This document shows positions 34,386-43,612 of a DNA stretch of 64,000 nucleotides, piece by piece. The notes beneath the pieces are model-generated. The model was not told the DNA's origin. It made no database searches and saw only the letters and a list, made by a program, of their open reading frames with translations. How positions within the stretch are numbered: the first letter of the stretch is position 1; each line of letters opens with the position of its first letter. A program made the position numbers and the translations under genes. Source of the DNA: Rhodosalinus halophilus (GTDB lineage Bacteria > Pseudomonadota > Alphaproteobacteria > Rhodobacterales > Rhodobacteraceae). The stretch is from contig NZ_QNTQ01000006.1 in the NCBI RefSeq assembly GCF_003298775.1, forward strand, positions 248,001 through 312,000, written 5' to 3'.

Positions 34386-35264
34386 TCACTCGGGGCTGGC
34401 TTCGCCGCCGCCGAGCTGGTGGACATAGGCCGCCACCGCGCGGATTTCGTGCTCTTCGAGACGGTTCTGCCAGGGCGGCATCACGCCGAAGCGCGAGTAG
34501 GTGACCGTCTCCATCAGCGTGTCGTAGTCGCCGCCGTAGAGCCAGATCGCGTCGTTGAGCGCGGGCGCGCCCTGGAAGCGGTCGCCGCCGCCCTCGGCCC
34601 CGTGGCAGGCCGAGCACTGGATCTCGTAGATCTCGGCGCCCGCCTCGGCGGCCGCGGCGTCCTGCGGCTCGCGGCCCGACATGGACATCACGTAGTTGAC
34701 CACCTGCACGATCTCTTCCTCGCCGAGGATTTCGCCGAAGGCCGGCATCTGCGACCAGCGCGCGTCGGGGTCGTCCTCGTTCCGGATGCCGTGACGCACG
34801 GTGTAGTGGATGTCCTCGATCGTGCCCCCCCAGAGCCAGGCGTCGTCGAGCAGGTTGGGATAGCCCGCGGCCTGAACGCCGGCCGCGCCCGAGCCGTGGC
34901 ACTGCGCGCACCAGGTGCGGTAGACGGCGGCGCCGGCCTGCGTGGCGTAGGTGCGCAGCTCGTCGTCCTCGACCACCTGGGTCAGCTCGACCGAGGCGAG
35001 GCGCTCGTTGATCGCGGCGTTGCGGCCTTCGGCCTCGGCGATTTCCTTTTCCACCTCGGCGCGGCTGGAATAGCCCAGAAGCCCCGGCGTCGCCTCCTTG
35101 ATGCCCGGCCAGGCCGGGTAGGCGATGGTGTAGCCGATCCCCCAGATGATCGTGGCGTAGAAGATCCACAGCCACCAGCGCGGGAGCGGGTTGTTGTATT
35201 CCTGGATCCCGTCCCACTCGTGGCCCGTGGTTTCGGGCTCCTGCTTGCGGTTCTTGTCGCTCAT
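34386..35264 (-). CDS. ccoP: cbb3-type cytochrome c oxidase subunit III
   Basis: A 292-residue dihaem cytochrome c. One transmembrane helix (PRWWLWIFYATIIWGIGYTI, residues ~28-47) anchors two periplasmic cytochrome domains with CAQCH and CSACH haem sites and the axial methionines in MPAFG and MPPWQ. CcoP passes electrons from soluble cytochromes through CcoO to the CcoN active site of the high-affinity oxidase. It is the last gene of ccoNOQP, its start overlapping the ccoQ stop by four bases. Confidence 0.96.
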   Translation of the reverse strand: MSDKNRKQEPETTGHEWDGIQEYNNPLPRWWLWIFYATIIWGIGYTIAYPAWPGIKEATPGLLGYSSRAEVEKEIAEAEGRNAAINERLASVELTQVVEDDELRTYATQAGAAVYRTWCAQCHGSGAAGVQAAGYPNLLDDAWLWGGTIEDIHYTVRHGIRNEDDPDARWSQMPAFGEILGEEEIVQVVNYVMSMSGREPQDAAAAEAGAEIYEIQCSACHGAEGGGDRFQGAPALNDAIWLYGGDYDTLMETVTYSRFGVMPPWQNRLEEHEIRAVAAYVHQLGGGEASPE

Positions 35265-35473
35265 CTCCGCGCCTCCTTGCGCTGACGCGTTTCGTCTTCC
35301 TCATCGTCGGGCGCCGGGGCGTCCTCGTGACGGAAGGGAATGGTCTTGCTCTCTTCGTGGGCCTTGCGGCGGCTGGGCAGGAACACCCAGACCACCACGC
35401 CCAGGAAGAAGAGGAACATGGCCAGCAGGCCCCAGCTGTCCGCGAGGGTCCGCAGGAAGGTGTATTCCTCCAT
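35261..35473 (-). CDS. ccoQ: cbb3-type cytochrome oxidase subunit CcoQ/FixQ
   Basis: A 70-residue small membrane subunit with one hydrophobic helix (WGLLAMFLFFLGVVVWVFLP) and a charged cytoplasmic tail. Its place between ccoO and ccoP identifies it. CcoQ proteins stabilise the complex under oxygen. Confidence 0.9.
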   Translation of the reverse strand: MEEYTFLRTLADSWGLLAMFLFFLGVVVWVFLPSRRKAHEESKTIPFRHEDAPAPDDEEDETRQRKEARR

Positions 35474-35483
35474 CGCGTCCTCC

Positions 35484-36209
35484 TTACCGGCTGTCGACCG
35501 GCTCGAAGGTGGAGAAGTCCACCAGCGTGCCCAGCATCTGCATGTAGGCGATCAGCGCGTCCGCCTCCGAGATGCCCGGCTGGCCGTCGAAGTTGCGGGC
35601 CTGCGCCTTGGGATAGCGCGCCATCAGCCCCTCGTGGTCGGCGTCCGGGTCGGCCTGCGCGCGGAAGTCCGCGGCGGCGTTCTCGATCATCTCGTCGGTG
35701 TAGGGCACGCCGACGAAACGGTGCGTCTCGAGCAGATCCTCGATGTGCTCGGGCGTGATCATCGTCCGCTCGAGGTAGTCGTACTTGGGCATCACCGATT
35801 CAGGGACCACCGACTGCGGATCGCGGAAGTGGTCCACGTGCCAGGCGTCCGAGTAGCGGCCGCCGACGCGGGCGAGGTCCGGCCCCGTCCGCTTCGAGCC
35901 CCACTGGAACGGATGGTCGTACATCGACTCCGCCGCCAGGCTGTAGTGCCCGTAGCGCTCCACCTCGTCGCGCATCGGGCGGATCATCTGGCTGTGGCAG
36001 ACGTAGCAGCCCTCGCGGATGTAGATGTCGCGCCCCGTGAGCTCCAGCGGGCTGTAGGGCCGCATGCCGTCCACCTCCTCGATCGTGTTCTCGAGGTAGA
36101 AGAGCGGCACGATCTGGACGAGCCCGCCCACCGTCACGACAAGGAAGCTGAAGATCAGCAGGAGCGTCGCGTTGGTCTCGAGGATCTTGTGCTTGTCGAG
36201 AATTGCCAT
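35484..36209 (-). CDS. ccoO: cbb3-type cytochrome c oxidase subunit II
   Basis: A 241-residue monohaem cytochrome. An N-terminal helix ([20 protein letters not shown]) is followed by the haem site [20 protein letters not shown], the hallmark of CcoO. Axial Met candidates lie in [10 protein letters not shown]. It accepts electrons from CcoP. It is spaced 13 bases from ccoN and 10 from ccoQ, all on one transcript. Confidence 0.96.
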   Translation of the reverse strand: MAILDKHKILETNATLLLIFSFLVVTVGGLVQIVPLFYLENTIEEVDGMRPYSPLELTGRDIYIREGCYVCHSQMIRPMRDEVERYGHYSLAAESMYDHPFQWGSKRTGPDLARVGGRYSDAWHVDHFRDPQSVVPESVMPKYDYLERTMITPEHIEDLLETHRFVGVPYTDEMIENAAADFRAQADPDADHEGLMARYPKAQARNFDGQPGISEADALIAYMQMLGTLVDFSTFEPVDSR

Positions 36210-36222
36210 CTTGCGGCCCTCC

Positions 36223-37836
36223 TTATTCGGCCGGGATGGCGGCCGGGGCGCCCGCGGCCTCTTTGGCCGGGGACCGCCGGACGGTCATCCAGAGGTTGTA
36301 GCACATGATGATCGCGCCAGCGAGGTAGAGCACCCCGCCGAGGGCCCGCACCACATACATCGGGAACTTGGCGGCCACCGTGTCGGCGAAGCTGTTCACG
36401 AGGAAGCCGTTGGCGTCCACCTCGCGCCACATCAGGCCTTCCATGATGCCGGTGACCCACATCGAGGCGGCGTAGAGCACGATCCCGATGGTGGCGAGCC
36501 AGAAGTGCCAGGAGACGAGGCTCAGGCTATAGAGCCGCTCCCGGTTCCACAGCCGCGGCACGAGGAAGTAGAGCGCGCCGAAGGTGATCATGCCGTTCCA
36601 GCCGAGCGCGCCCGAGTGCACGTGCCCGATCGTCCAGTCGGTGTAGTGCGACAGCGAGTTGACCGCCTTGATGGACATCATCGGCCCCTCGAAGGTGGAC
36701 ATGCCGTAGAACCCCACCGAGATCACCATCATGCGGATCACCGGGTCGGTCCTGAGCTTGTCCCAGGCCCCCGAGAGCGTCATCAGGCCGTTGATCATGC
36801 CCCCCCAGCTGGGCATCCACAGCACGACCGAGAACACCATTCCAAGCGTCGAGGCCCAGTCGGGCAGCGCCGTGTAGTGCAGATGGTGCGGACCGGCCCA
36901 GATGTAGATGAAGATCAGCGCCCAGAAGTGGATGATGCTGAGCTTGTAGGAAAAGACCGGCCGCTCGGCCTGCTTCGGGATGAAGTAGTACATCATGCCC
37001 AGGAAGCCCGCGGTCAGGAAGAAGCCCACTGCGTTGTGGCCGTACCACCACTGCGTCATGGCGTCCTGCACGCCGGCGAAGGCCGAGACCGACTTCGACC
37101 CCCAGATCGAGACCGGGACCGAGAGGTTGTTGAAGACGTGCAGCATCGCCACGGTCACGATGAAGCTCAGGTAGAACCAGTTGGCGACGTAGATGTGCGG
37201 CTCTTTCCGCTTGATGATCGTGCCCAGGAAGACGGCGAGATAGACCACCCAGACGATGGTCAGCCACCAGTCCGCGTACCACTCGGGCTCGGCGTATTCG
37301 CGCGACTGCGTGGCGCCCAGAAGGTAGCCCGTCGCGGCGAGCACGATGAAGAGCTGATAGCCCCAGAACACGAACCAGGCCGCGTTGCCGCCCCAGAGGC
37401 GCGCGGCGGAGGTGCGCTGTACCACGTAGAACGACGTCGCGATCAGCGCGTTGCCGCCGAAGGCGAAGATGACCGCCGAAGTGTGCAGCGGCCGCAGCCG
37501 GCCGAAGTTCGCGTAGCCTTCGGACCAGTCGAAGTTCAGCCCCGGAAAGGCGAGCTGGAAGGCGATGAAGACCCCGGCGAGAAAGCCCACGACGCCCCAG
37601 AAGGCGGTGGCGATCACGCCGGCGCGCACCACGCCGTCCATGTAGCTCCGCGAGAGATCCGGGCCGGCCGTCACCGGCTCGTCCGTATGGCGCAGCGTCC
37701 AGAGAAACAGTCCGCCGGCCACCAGCATGACAATGATGGCATGAACCTGATAGGCGAGATCGCGCGCGTAGTTCGCCGCCATCATCGCGAAAAGCGCGAT
37801 GAGGCCGTACACGATCAGCTTGAGATAATTCGACAT
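36223..37836 (-). CDS. ccoN: cbb3-type cytochrome c oxidase subunit I
   Basis: A 537-residue catalytic subunit with about 12 transmembrane helices. Haem and copper ligand regions are seen in [37 protein letters not shown] and [35 protein letters not shown] carries the pair of C-terminal haem ligands. This is the high-affinity terminal oxidase used at low oxygen. AAGGGA precedes ATG 37836. The promoter region holds an exact FNR/FixK palindrome at 37930, so induction under oxygen limitation is likely. Confidence 0.96.
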   Translation of the reverse strand: MSNYLKLIVYGLIALFAMMAANYARDLAYQVHAIIVMLVAGGLFLWTLRHTDEPVTAGPDLSRSYMDGVVRAGVIATAFWGVVGFLAGVFIAFQLAFPGLNFDWSEGYANFGRLRPLHTSAVIFAFGGNALIATSFYVVQRTSAARLWGGNAAWFVFWGYQLFIVLAATGYLLGATQSREYAEPEWYADWWLTIVWVVYLAVFLGTIIKRKEPHIYVANWFYLSFIVTVAMLHVFNNLSVPVSIWGSKSVSAFAGVQDAMTQWWYGHNAVGFFLTAGFLGMMYYFIPKQAERPVFSYKLSIIHFWALIFIYIWAGPHHLHYTALPDWASTLGMVFSVVLWMPSWGGMINGLMTLSGAWDKLRTDPVIRMMVISVGFYGMSTFEGPMMSIKAVNSLSHYTDWTIGHVHSGALGWNGMITFGALYFLVPRLWNRERLYSLSLVSWHFWLATIGIVLYAASMWVTGIMEGLMWREVDANGFLVNSFADTVAAKFPMYVVRALGGVLYLAGAIIMCYNLWMTVRRSPAKEAAGAPAAIPAE

Positions 37837-37929
37837 ATGGTCGTGTCCCTTCCGTCGGCCCGCACGACTCGTGTCACGCGCGGACGTGTTCGCGTGAGGG
37901 TTTCATGCGGTTCGCGGTCGGACCATGCC

Positions 37930-37943
37930 TTGATCTGCATCAA
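37930..37943. promoter_or_regulatory. FNR/FixK-type box
   Basis: TTGATCTGCATCAA matches the FNR/FixK consensus TTGAT-N4-ATCAA exactly. It lies 94 bases from the ccoN start and 91 from the universal stress gene start, in their shared promoter region. Confidence 0.85.
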
Positions 37944-37961
37944 GGCTCGTGGCCAAGCGGC

Positions 37962-37975
37962 TTGACCCGTGTCAA
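37962..37975. promoter_or_regulatory. Second FNR/Dnr-like box
   Basis: TTGACCCGTGTCAA is a palindrome of the same type with one changed base per half-site. Its centre is 32 bases from the first box, about three helical turns, and nearer the universal stress gene. Confidence 0.65.
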
Positions 37976-38033
37976 GGTGCGTCGCCGGGCCGCGCCCTAG
38001 GGTCGGCCGCAGGGAATGAAGAGGAGGTGCCTG

Positions 38034-38873
38034 ATGGCCTACAAGACCCTGATGACGGTCGTGACTGACCCCGCTCTGGCGGAAGTGCCGCTCGCGCAGG
38101 GCATCGCCATGGCCGAGGCGGAGGACGCCCATCTGGAGGTCGCCTGTTTCGGTGTGGACCGCACGCAGACCGGCTATTATTACGCCGGCGCCAACGCCAT
38201 GATCCTGCAGGAGACTCTGTCCCGCGCGCAAAAGGAGGCCGAGGCCGCGGCCGAGCACGTCCGCGCGCAACTGGGCGGCACCTCGATCCGCTGGAACGTG
38301 GAGACCGGCGTCGCGCAGCTCGCCGATATCGGACGCAGCGTCGCCGCGCATGCCCGCTTCTCCGATCTCGTCATCCTGCCCAAGCCCTATGGCGAGGGGC
38401 ACGGCGCAGAGCTCGAGCCGATCATCGAGGGCGCGCTCTTCGACGGGCGGGTGCCGGTGATGGTCATGCCCGACAAGGCGACATCCACCCTCAATCCCCG
38501 CCGCGTGATGATCGGCTGGGACGAGAGCGCCGAGGCGCTGTCGGCCGTGCGCGCCGCGATCCCGCTGCTGACGCGGGCCGACGCCGTGCATGTCGTGGTG
38601 GTCGATCCGCCGGCGCACGGCCCCAACCGCTCGGACCCAGGCGGGCTGCTGTCGCAGTTCCTCGCGCGCCACGGCGTCAAGGTCGAGATCGACGTGCTGG
38701 CCAAGACCCTGCCGCGCATCTCCGACGTGCTCGCGCGGCACGCGGGCGACATCGAGGCCGAGATGATCGTGATGGGCGCCTACGGGCATTCGCGCTTCCG
38801 CGAGGCGATCCTGGGCGGCGCCACGCGCAACATGCTCGAATCGACCAGCGTCCCGCTCTTCATGGCGCACTGA
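38034..38873 (+). CDS. Universal stress protein, tandem UspA domains
   Basis: A 279-residue protein with two UspA modules. The first starts MAYKTLMTVVTDPALAEVPL; the second begins RRVMIGWDESAEALSAVRAA and ends MIVMGAYGHSRFREAILGGATRNML, where G-x2-G-x9-GS/T-type nucleotide-binding residues are found. Genes of this type commonly neighbour cbb3 oxidase operons in this group and are induced under oxygen limitation. GAGGAGG precedes ATG 38034. It shares the FNR boxes with ccoN. Confidence 0.9.
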   Translation: MAYKTLMTVVTDPALAEVPLAQGIAMAEAEDAHLEVACFGVDRTQTGYYYAGANAMILQETLSRAQKEAEAAAEHVRAQLGGTSIRWNVETGVAQLADIGRSVAAHARFSDLVILPKPYGEGHGAELEPIIEGALFDGRVPVMVMPDKATSTLNPRRVMIGWDESAEALSAVRAAIPLLTRADAVHVVVVDPPAHGPNRSDPGGLLSQFLARHGVKVEIDVLAKTLPRISDVLARHAGDIEAEMIVMGAYGHSRFREAILGGATRNMLESTSVPLFMAH

Positions 38874-38883
38874 GGCGCGGTGT

Positions 38884-38949
38884 CCCCCGCGGCTGCGGAA
38901 CGCGCCTGCGGCGCGTCGCTCCGCGGGGGGTATTTGGGGACCATTGAAA
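38884..38949 (+). repeat. Nested hairpin plus GTATTT element, copy C
   Basis: CCCCCGCGG (38884-38892) pairs with CCGCGGGGG (38921-38929) and encloses a second stem ACGCGCC-TGC-GGCGCGT (38900-38916). GGGGTATTTGGGGACCATTG follows directly. Copy D at 59134 shares TATTTnnGGACCATTGAAA. It probably ends the stress-gene transcript. Confidence 0.55.
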
Positions 38950-39012
38950 CGGCTGGCGGCTGCCGGGGCGAGGGGCCAGAGTGGCGGGGCCTTGTGATGA
39001 CGGGAGGCCCGG

Positions 39013-39831
39013 ATGCCCGACCTCGCCCTTTCCGACGTGACCCTGCACTACGAGATCGGCGGCGCGGGGCCGCCGCTCCTGCTGCTTGCCGGGATGGTGA
39101 GCGACAGCGCAAGCTGGGCGCCGCTGGTCGAGCCGCTGGAGGCGCACTTCACGGTCATCCGGCCGGACAACCGCACCACCGGCCGCACGCGGCCCTGGGA
39201 CGCGGCCGTAAGCGTGGCGGCGATGGCCGGCGATGCGGCGGCGCTCCTCGAGGCGCTGGGGCAGGGGCCTGCGCATGTGGCTGGGCACTCGATGGGCGGG
39301 CTGATCGCGATGGAACTGGCTGCGGCGCGGCCCGACCTCGTGTCGCGCCTGACGGTGATGGCCTCGGCGCCGATGCGCATGGCGCGCAACGTCTTTCTCT
39401 TCCGCACGCTGCTGGCGCTGCGGGCGGAGGGGATGGCGGAGGACCTGTGGCTGCGCGCGCTCTTTCCCTGGCTCTTCCACCCCTCGGCCTTCGACCTGCC
39501 GGAGCAGATCGAGGCGGGGATACGCGCGGGGCTGGACTATCCTTACGCCCAGAGCGCGGAGGCGATGGCGCATCAGGTCTCTGCGCTCGAGGCCTACGAT
39601 CCCGCGGGGCTTGGCCCCCGCGTGCAGGTGCCGACGCTGGCCCTTCTGGCGGGGAACGACGCGCTGATCCCCGAGGCAGAGGCGCGCGCCGCCTTGGCGG
39701 ACATCCCGGCCCTGCGCGTGGAGACGGTGCCGCGTGCCGGCCACTCGCTGCACTGGGATGCGCCGAAGGCGGTGGCCGAGGCTCTGATCCGCTCTAGCGG
39801 CGCGGACGGCGCCAGTGCGTCGGCACGATGA
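39013..39831 (+). CDS. Alpha/beta-hydrolase
   Basis: A 272-residue hydrolase fold protein. The oxyanion region LLLLAGMVSDSASW and DNRTTGRTRPW lead to the nucleophile elbow GHSMGGLIAMEL (Ser ~residue 95). The likely Asp is in LLAGNDALIPEAEA and the His in RAGHSLHWDAPKAV. The overall pattern is that of 3-oxoadipate enol-lactonase-like or esterase members of the family; the substrate is unknown. The last 38 bases overlap the 3' end of the convergent membrane-protein gene. Confidence 0.8.
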   Translation: MPDLALSDVTLHYEIGGAGPPLLLLAGMVSDSASWAPLVEPLEAHFTVIRPDNRTTGRTRPWDAAVSVAAMAGDAAALLEALGQGPAHVAGHSMGGLIAMELAAARPDLVSRLTVMASAPMRMARNVFLFRTLLALRAEGMAEDLWLRALFPWLFHPSAFDLPEQIEAGIRAGLDYPYAQSAEAMAHQVSALEAYDPAGLGPRVQVPTLALLAGNDALIPEAEARAALADIPALRVETVPRAGHSLHWDAPKAVAEALIRSSGADGASASAR

Positions 39832-40039
39832 CGAGCGCGCCGACCGAGCTGATGATCGCGTCGATGCCGGGCGAGCCGATACGGATGCCGAACATGATGC
39901 GCAGGAAGTAGAACAGGAACGCGCCGCCGATGCAGATGATCACGCTCTGCAGGATGCCGTTGCGGGTGAAGCCTGTCTTTTCAGACAGATAACCGACGAT
40001 TCCCGCGATCACCACCGTGCCGATCAGGGTCGGAAACAT
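39794..40039 (-). CDS. Small membrane protein, GlsB/YeaQ/YmgE-like
   Basis: An 81-residue protein with three hydrophobic segments (LIGTVVIAGIVGYLSEKTG, SVIICIGGAFLFYFLRIMFG and IISSVGALVIVP) and a basic end. Size, the G-rich helices and the turn KTGFTRNGI resemble the transglycosylase-associated/GlsB stress membrane protein group, though the match is loose. It is four bases from the fmt stop and probably co-transcribed with def and fmt. Confidence 0.6.
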   Translation of the reverse strand: MFPTLIGTVVIAGIVGYLSEKTGFTRNGILQSVIICIGGAFLFYFLRIMFGIRIGSPGIDAIISSVGALVIVPTHWRRPRR

Positions 40040-40042
40040 GGT

Positions 40043-40954
40043 CTAGCCTCCCAGTCTCGTGCCCCTGGGCACCGCCAGCCCGCGCAGGAAGGCCTCCGCC
40101 TCCTGCGGACCGCGCCCCTCGCGCTGGGCGCGCGTTACCTGCACCGCGCCGCTGCCGCAGGCCACCGTGAAGGCCTCGTCGAGCACCTCGCCCGGTGCGC
40201 CCGCGCCCTCGGCCAGCCGCGCGCCCAGCAGTTTGACCCGGTGCCCGCCGAGGTCGGTCCAGGCGCCGGGGAAGGGCGAGAGGCCGCGGATCAGCCGGTC
40301 CACCTCTACCGCCGGTTTCGTCCAGTCCACCCGCGCCTCGGCCTTGTCGATCTTGGCGGCGTAGGTAACGCCCTCCTCGGGCTGCGGCATCGGCGTCAGA
40401 TCGTCGAGCCGCGCCAGCGCCTCGGTGATGGCCTCTGCGCCCAGCGCGGCAAGACGCTCGTGGAGTTCCCCGGCCGTTTCCTCCGCCCCGATCGCCAACC
40501 GCCGCTCCAGCAGCACGGGGCCGGTGTCGAGGCCCGGCTCCATCTGCATGATGGCGATGCCGGTCTCCGCATCGCCCGCCATGATCGCCCGCTGGATCGG
40601 CGCCGCGCCGCGCCAGCGCGGCAGCAGCGAGGCATGGATGTTGAGGCAACCCCGCGCCGGCGCCGCGAGGATCGGGCGCGGCAGGATCAGCCCGTAGGCC
40701 GCGACCACGGCCACCTCGGCGCCCAGCGCGGCGAAGGCGTCCTGCTCTTCTGCGGGCTTCAGGCTGACCGGGTGGCGGACGGGCAGGCCCAGCTCCTCTG
40801 CCAGCGCCTGCACCGGACTGGGCCGCGGCTTTTTCCCTCGTCCTGCAGGGCGCGGCGGCTGGGTGTAGACGGCGGCGATGTCATGGCCCGCGGCATGGAG
40901 CGCGCGCAGGGCCTCTGCCGCGAAATCGGGCGTGCCCATGAAGATCAGCCGCAC
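40043..40954 (-). CDS. fmt: Methionyl-tRNA formyltransferase
   Basis: A 303-residue enzyme that formylates initiator Met-tRNA with 10-formyltetrahydrofolate. N-terminal [19 protein letters not shown], the catalytic region [20 protein letters not shown] with Asn and His, and the Asp in [12 protein letters not shown] are all canonical. The C-terminal OB-like tRNA-binding domain follows ([20 protein letters not shown]). It sits four bases after the deformylase-like gene, forming the usual def-fmt pair. Confidence 0.96.
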   Translation of the reverse strand: MRLIFMGTPDFAAEALRALHAAGHDIAAVYTQPPRPAGRGKKPRPSPVQALAEELGLPVRHPVSLKPAEEQDAFAALGAEVAVVAAYGLILPRPILAAPARGCLNIHASLLPRWRGAAPIQRAIMAGDAETGIAIMQMEPGLDTGPVLLERRLAIGAEETAGELHERLAALGAEAITEALARLDDLTPMPQPEEGVTYAAKIDKAEARVDWTKPAVEVDRLIRGLSPFPGAWTDLGGHRVKLLGARLAEGAGAPGEVLDEAFTVACGSGAVQVTRAQREGRGPQEAEAFLRGLAVPRGTRLGG

Positions 40955-40958
40955 CGCG

Positions 40959-41453
40959 CTACCCCGCCTTCCTGGATTTCCGCAGCAGCATGTCGCGCTT
41001 CACCCGGCTCAGCCGGTCGAAGAACATGCGGCCCTCGAGATGGTCGATCTGGTGCTGCACCGAGACGGCCCAGAGCCCCTCGAATTCGCGGCGGTCCACC
41101 TGCCCGGCCTCGTTCAGATAGCGCACCGCGACCTTCGCGGGCCGCCGCACCACCGCCGAGACGCCCGGCAGGCAGGGGCTGGCCTCGGCGTAGTCGATCG
41201 TCTCGCGCGCGGCGTCGAGGATCTCGGGGTTGGCCATCCGCACCGCGCGGCCGCGCTCGCGGCTCGCGTCCACCACGGCGAGGCGCTGCATCACGCCCAG
41301 TTGCGGCGCGGCGAGGCCCAGGCCCGGCATTGCCTCCATCACCGCCACCATCTCGTCCCAGAGCGCGCGGGTCTCGTCCGTCACCGCCGCGACCGGCGCC
41401 GCGCGCTGGCGCAGCCGCGGGTCGGGCCAGCGCAGGATCGGCCGCGGGTTCAC
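40959..41453 (-). CDS. Peptide deformylase-like protein with altered active site
   Basis: A 164-residue deformylase homologue placed between def and fmt, its ATG overlapping the def stop. The fold is clear: [12 protein letters not shown] in place of GIGLAAPQ, C94 in [11 protein letters not shown] in place of EGCLSIP, and the zinc motif H134-Q-I-D-H138 in [11 protein letters not shown]. The essential general-base Glu of HExxH is Gln135 here, and the EGCLS loop has lost its Glu and Gly. Loss of that Glu normally abolishes deformylase activity, so this is probably a non-catalytic or repurposed paralogue. The neighbouring def is intact. Confidence 0.8.
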   Translation of the reverse strand: MNPRPILRWPDPRLRQRAAPVAAVTDETRALWDEMVAVMEAMPGLGLAAPQLGVMQRLAVVDASRERGRAVRMANPEILDAARETIDYAEASPCLPGVSAVVRRPAKVAVRYLNEAGQVDRREFEGLWAVSVQHQIDHLEGRMFFDRLSRVKRDMLLRKSRKAG

Positions 41454-41968
41454 GCCTTGGCCTTCTCGCGCTTCAGCTTGACCATCTTGCGGGTGATCAT
41501 CTGCCGCTTCATCGGCCCGAGATAGTCGATGAAGAGCTTGCCGTTCAGATGGTCGATCTCGTGCTGCACGCAGGTCGCCCAGAGGCCGCCGAACTCCTCT
41601 TCGCGCTCGGCGCCGCTCTCGTCGATCCAGCGGACCTGCACCTCCGCCGGGCGGGTGACGTCGGCATACTGCTCGGGGATCGACAGGCAGCCTTCCTCGT
41701 AGGTGTTGAGCTCATCCGAGGCCGCGACAACCTCGGGGTTGAACATCACCAGGGGCTGCGGCTCCGCGCCCTCTTCCTTGACGCAGTCGAGCACGATCAG
41801 TCGCTCCGGAACGCCCACCTGGGGGGCGGCGAGGCCGATGCCCGGCGCGGCATACATCGTCTCGAGCATGTCGCGGGCGAGTTGCCGCCGCGCGTCGGAC
41901 AGGTCGGCGACGGGCGCGGCCACCTTCTTGAGCCGCGGGTCGGGGTGGATGAGGATCGGGCGCTTCAT
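41450..41968 (-). CDS. def: Peptide deformylase
   Basis: A 172-residue metalloenzyme that removes the N-formyl group from new proteins. All three motifs are intact: GIGLAAPQVGV, EEGCLSIPEQ with metal-ligand C94, and VQHEIDHLNG with H136, E137 and H140. ATG 41968 gives the usual MKRPILIHPDPRL start; an upstream in-frame start adds residues without family match. It heads the def, def-like, fmt, membrane-protein gene string. Confidence 0.95.
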   Translation of the reverse strand: MKRPILIHPDPRLKKVAAPVADLSDARRQLARDMLETMYAAPGIGLAAPQVGVPERLIVLDCVKEEGAEPQPLVMFNPEVVAASDELNTYEEGCLSIPEQYADVTRPAEVQVRWIDESGAEREEEFGGLWATCVQHEIDHLNGKLFIDYLGPMKRQMITRKMVKLKREKAKA

Positions 41969-42056
41969 GAGGGCTGAGATAGGCGAGCGCGCGCCGCCGC
42001 GCAACGCCATACGGCCCTCGCGCGCCGCGTCCGTGCGAACGGGGCGCGCGGATCGC

Positions 42057-43529
42057 TCAGACCGAGGTGCAGATGTATTTGACCTCGAGGAACTCCTCGA
42101 CGCCGTAGTGCCCGCCCTCGCGGCCGAGCCCCGACTGCTTGACGCCGCCGAAGGGCGCCACCTCGGTCGAGATGAGGCCCGTGTTCACGCCCACGATGCC
42201 GTATTCAAGCCCCTCCTGCACCCGCGTGATCCGGCTGATGTCGCGGGCGTAGAAGTAGCTCGCGAGGCCGTAGATCGTGTCGTTGGCCAGCGCGATCGCC
42301 TCTTCCTCGGTCTCGAAGCGGAAGAGGGGCGCCAGCGGGCCGAAGGTCTCTTCGGTGGCGACGGCCATCTCCTGCGTCACGCCGGCCAGGACCGTGGGCC
42401 GCAGGAAGGCGCCGGGCAGGTCGTCCTCGCCGCCCAGAACGATCTTTGCGCCCTTGGCCGTGGCGTCGGAGATGTGTTCGCGCACCTTCTTCACCGCGCC
42501 TTCGTTGATCAGCGGGCCCAGCTGCACGCCCTCTTCCAGCCCGTCGCCGACCCTGAGCTCGCGCACCCGCTTGGCCAGCTTCTCGGCAAAGGTATCATAG
42601 ACGCCCGACTGCACGTAGATGCGGTTGGCGCAGACGCAGGTCTGGCCGTTGTTGCGGAACTTGCTCTGGATCGCGCCCTCGACGGCGGCGTCCAGATCCG
42701 CGTCGTCGAAGACGATGAAGGGCGCGTTCCCGCCCAGCTCCATCGAGCACTTCATCACCTGATCGGCCGCCTGCCGCAGCAGGATGCGCCCCACCTCGGT
42801 CGAGCCGGTGAAGGTGAGCTTGCGCACCTTGGGATTCTCGCAGAATTCCTTGCCGATCTCCGAGGACCGCGAGGAGGGCACGATAGACAGCACGCCCGCC
42901 GGCACGCCCGCCCGCTCGGCCAGAACGGCGAGGGCGGTGGCCGAAAGCGGGGTCTCGGACGCGGGCCGCCCGACGAAGGTGCAGCCGGCCGCCAGCGCCG
43001 GGCCGGCCTTGCGGGTGATCATCGACGAGGGGAAGTTCCACGGCGTGATCGAGGCGGCCACGCCCACCGGCTGGCGGATCACGGTGATCCGCTTGTCGCG
43101 CTGATGGCCCGGGATCGTCTCGCCGTAGATGCGCTTGGCCTCTTCGCCCGAGAACTCGATGAAGGCCGCGGCATAGGCGATCTCGCCGCGGCTTTCGGCG
43201 AGCGGCTTGCCCTGCTCGGCGGTCATCAGGATCGCCAGATCCTCCTGATGCTCCATCATCAGCTCGAACCAGCGCCGCAGGATCGCCGCGCGCTCCTTGC
43301 CGGTATGCGCGGCCCAGTCCTTCTGCGCGGCATGGGCCGCGTCGATGGCACCCGCGACCTGCGTGCGCGAGCAGTCCGCCACGCGCGCGATAACGTCGCC
43401 ACGCGCGGGGTTCGTCACGTCGAAGGCGCCGTTCTCGCCATCGACCCACTGGCCGTTCACGTAGGCCCGCTCGGCCAGGAGGTCGGGATCCCTCAGCAGG
43501 GATTTGAGGTTCGTGGTCTCGTCCAGCAT
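42057..43529 (-). CDS. gabD: NAD(P)-dependent succinate-semialdehyde dehydrogenase
   Basis: A 490-residue aldehyde dehydrogenase of the GabD branch. ASITPWNFPSSMITRKAGPA, the general base Glu in SMELGGNAPFIVFDDADLDA, the catalytic Cys in NNGQTCVCANR and the C-terminal GVKQSGLGREGGHYGVEEFLE are present. The C-x-C pair at the active site, as in E. coli GabD, fits a redox-switched semialdehyde dehydrogenase. The coenzyme-binding Lys of the usual VLKPA motif is Arg (CTFVGRPASETPLSA), seen in some alphaproteobacterial members. It completes GABA breakdown to succinate. No gabT is adjacent. Confidence 0.88.
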   Translation of the reverse strand: MLDETTNLKSLLRDPDLLAERAYVNGQWVDGENGAFDVTNPARGDVIARVADCSRTQVAGAIDAAHAAQKDWAAHTGKERAAILRRWFELMMEHQEDLAILMTAEQGKPLAESRGEIAYAAAFIEFSGEEAKRIYGETIPGHQRDKRITVIRQPVGVAASITPWNFPSSMITRKAGPALAAGCTFVGRPASETPLSATALAVLAERAGVPAGVLSIVPSSRSSEIGKEFCENPKVRKLTFTGSTEVGRILLRQAADQVMKCSMELGGNAPFIVFDDADLDAAVEGAIQSKFRNNGQTCVCANRIYVQSGVYDTFAEKLAKRVRELRVGDGLEEGVQLGPLINEGAVKKVREHISDATAKGAKIVLGGEDDLPGAFLRPTVLAGVTQEMAVATEETFGPLAPLFRFETEEEAIALANDTIYGLASYFYARDISRITRVQEGLEYGIVGVNTGLISTEVAPFGGVKQSGLGREGGHYGVEEFLEVKYICTSV

Positions 43530-43612
43530 CCTGTCCTCCGGGGAATATGGGGTCGCGGTCAGGGCACGAGTGTGACTAGAAAGGAGCGCTCACTGCAAGC
43601 CGGAGTTCCGCG

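Noticed and set aside
42057-43529. Inactivated GabD because the coenzyme Lys is Arg
   Set aside because: Catalytic Cys and Glu are intact, and I recall Arg at this position in other alphaproteobacterial members, so it is probably active.
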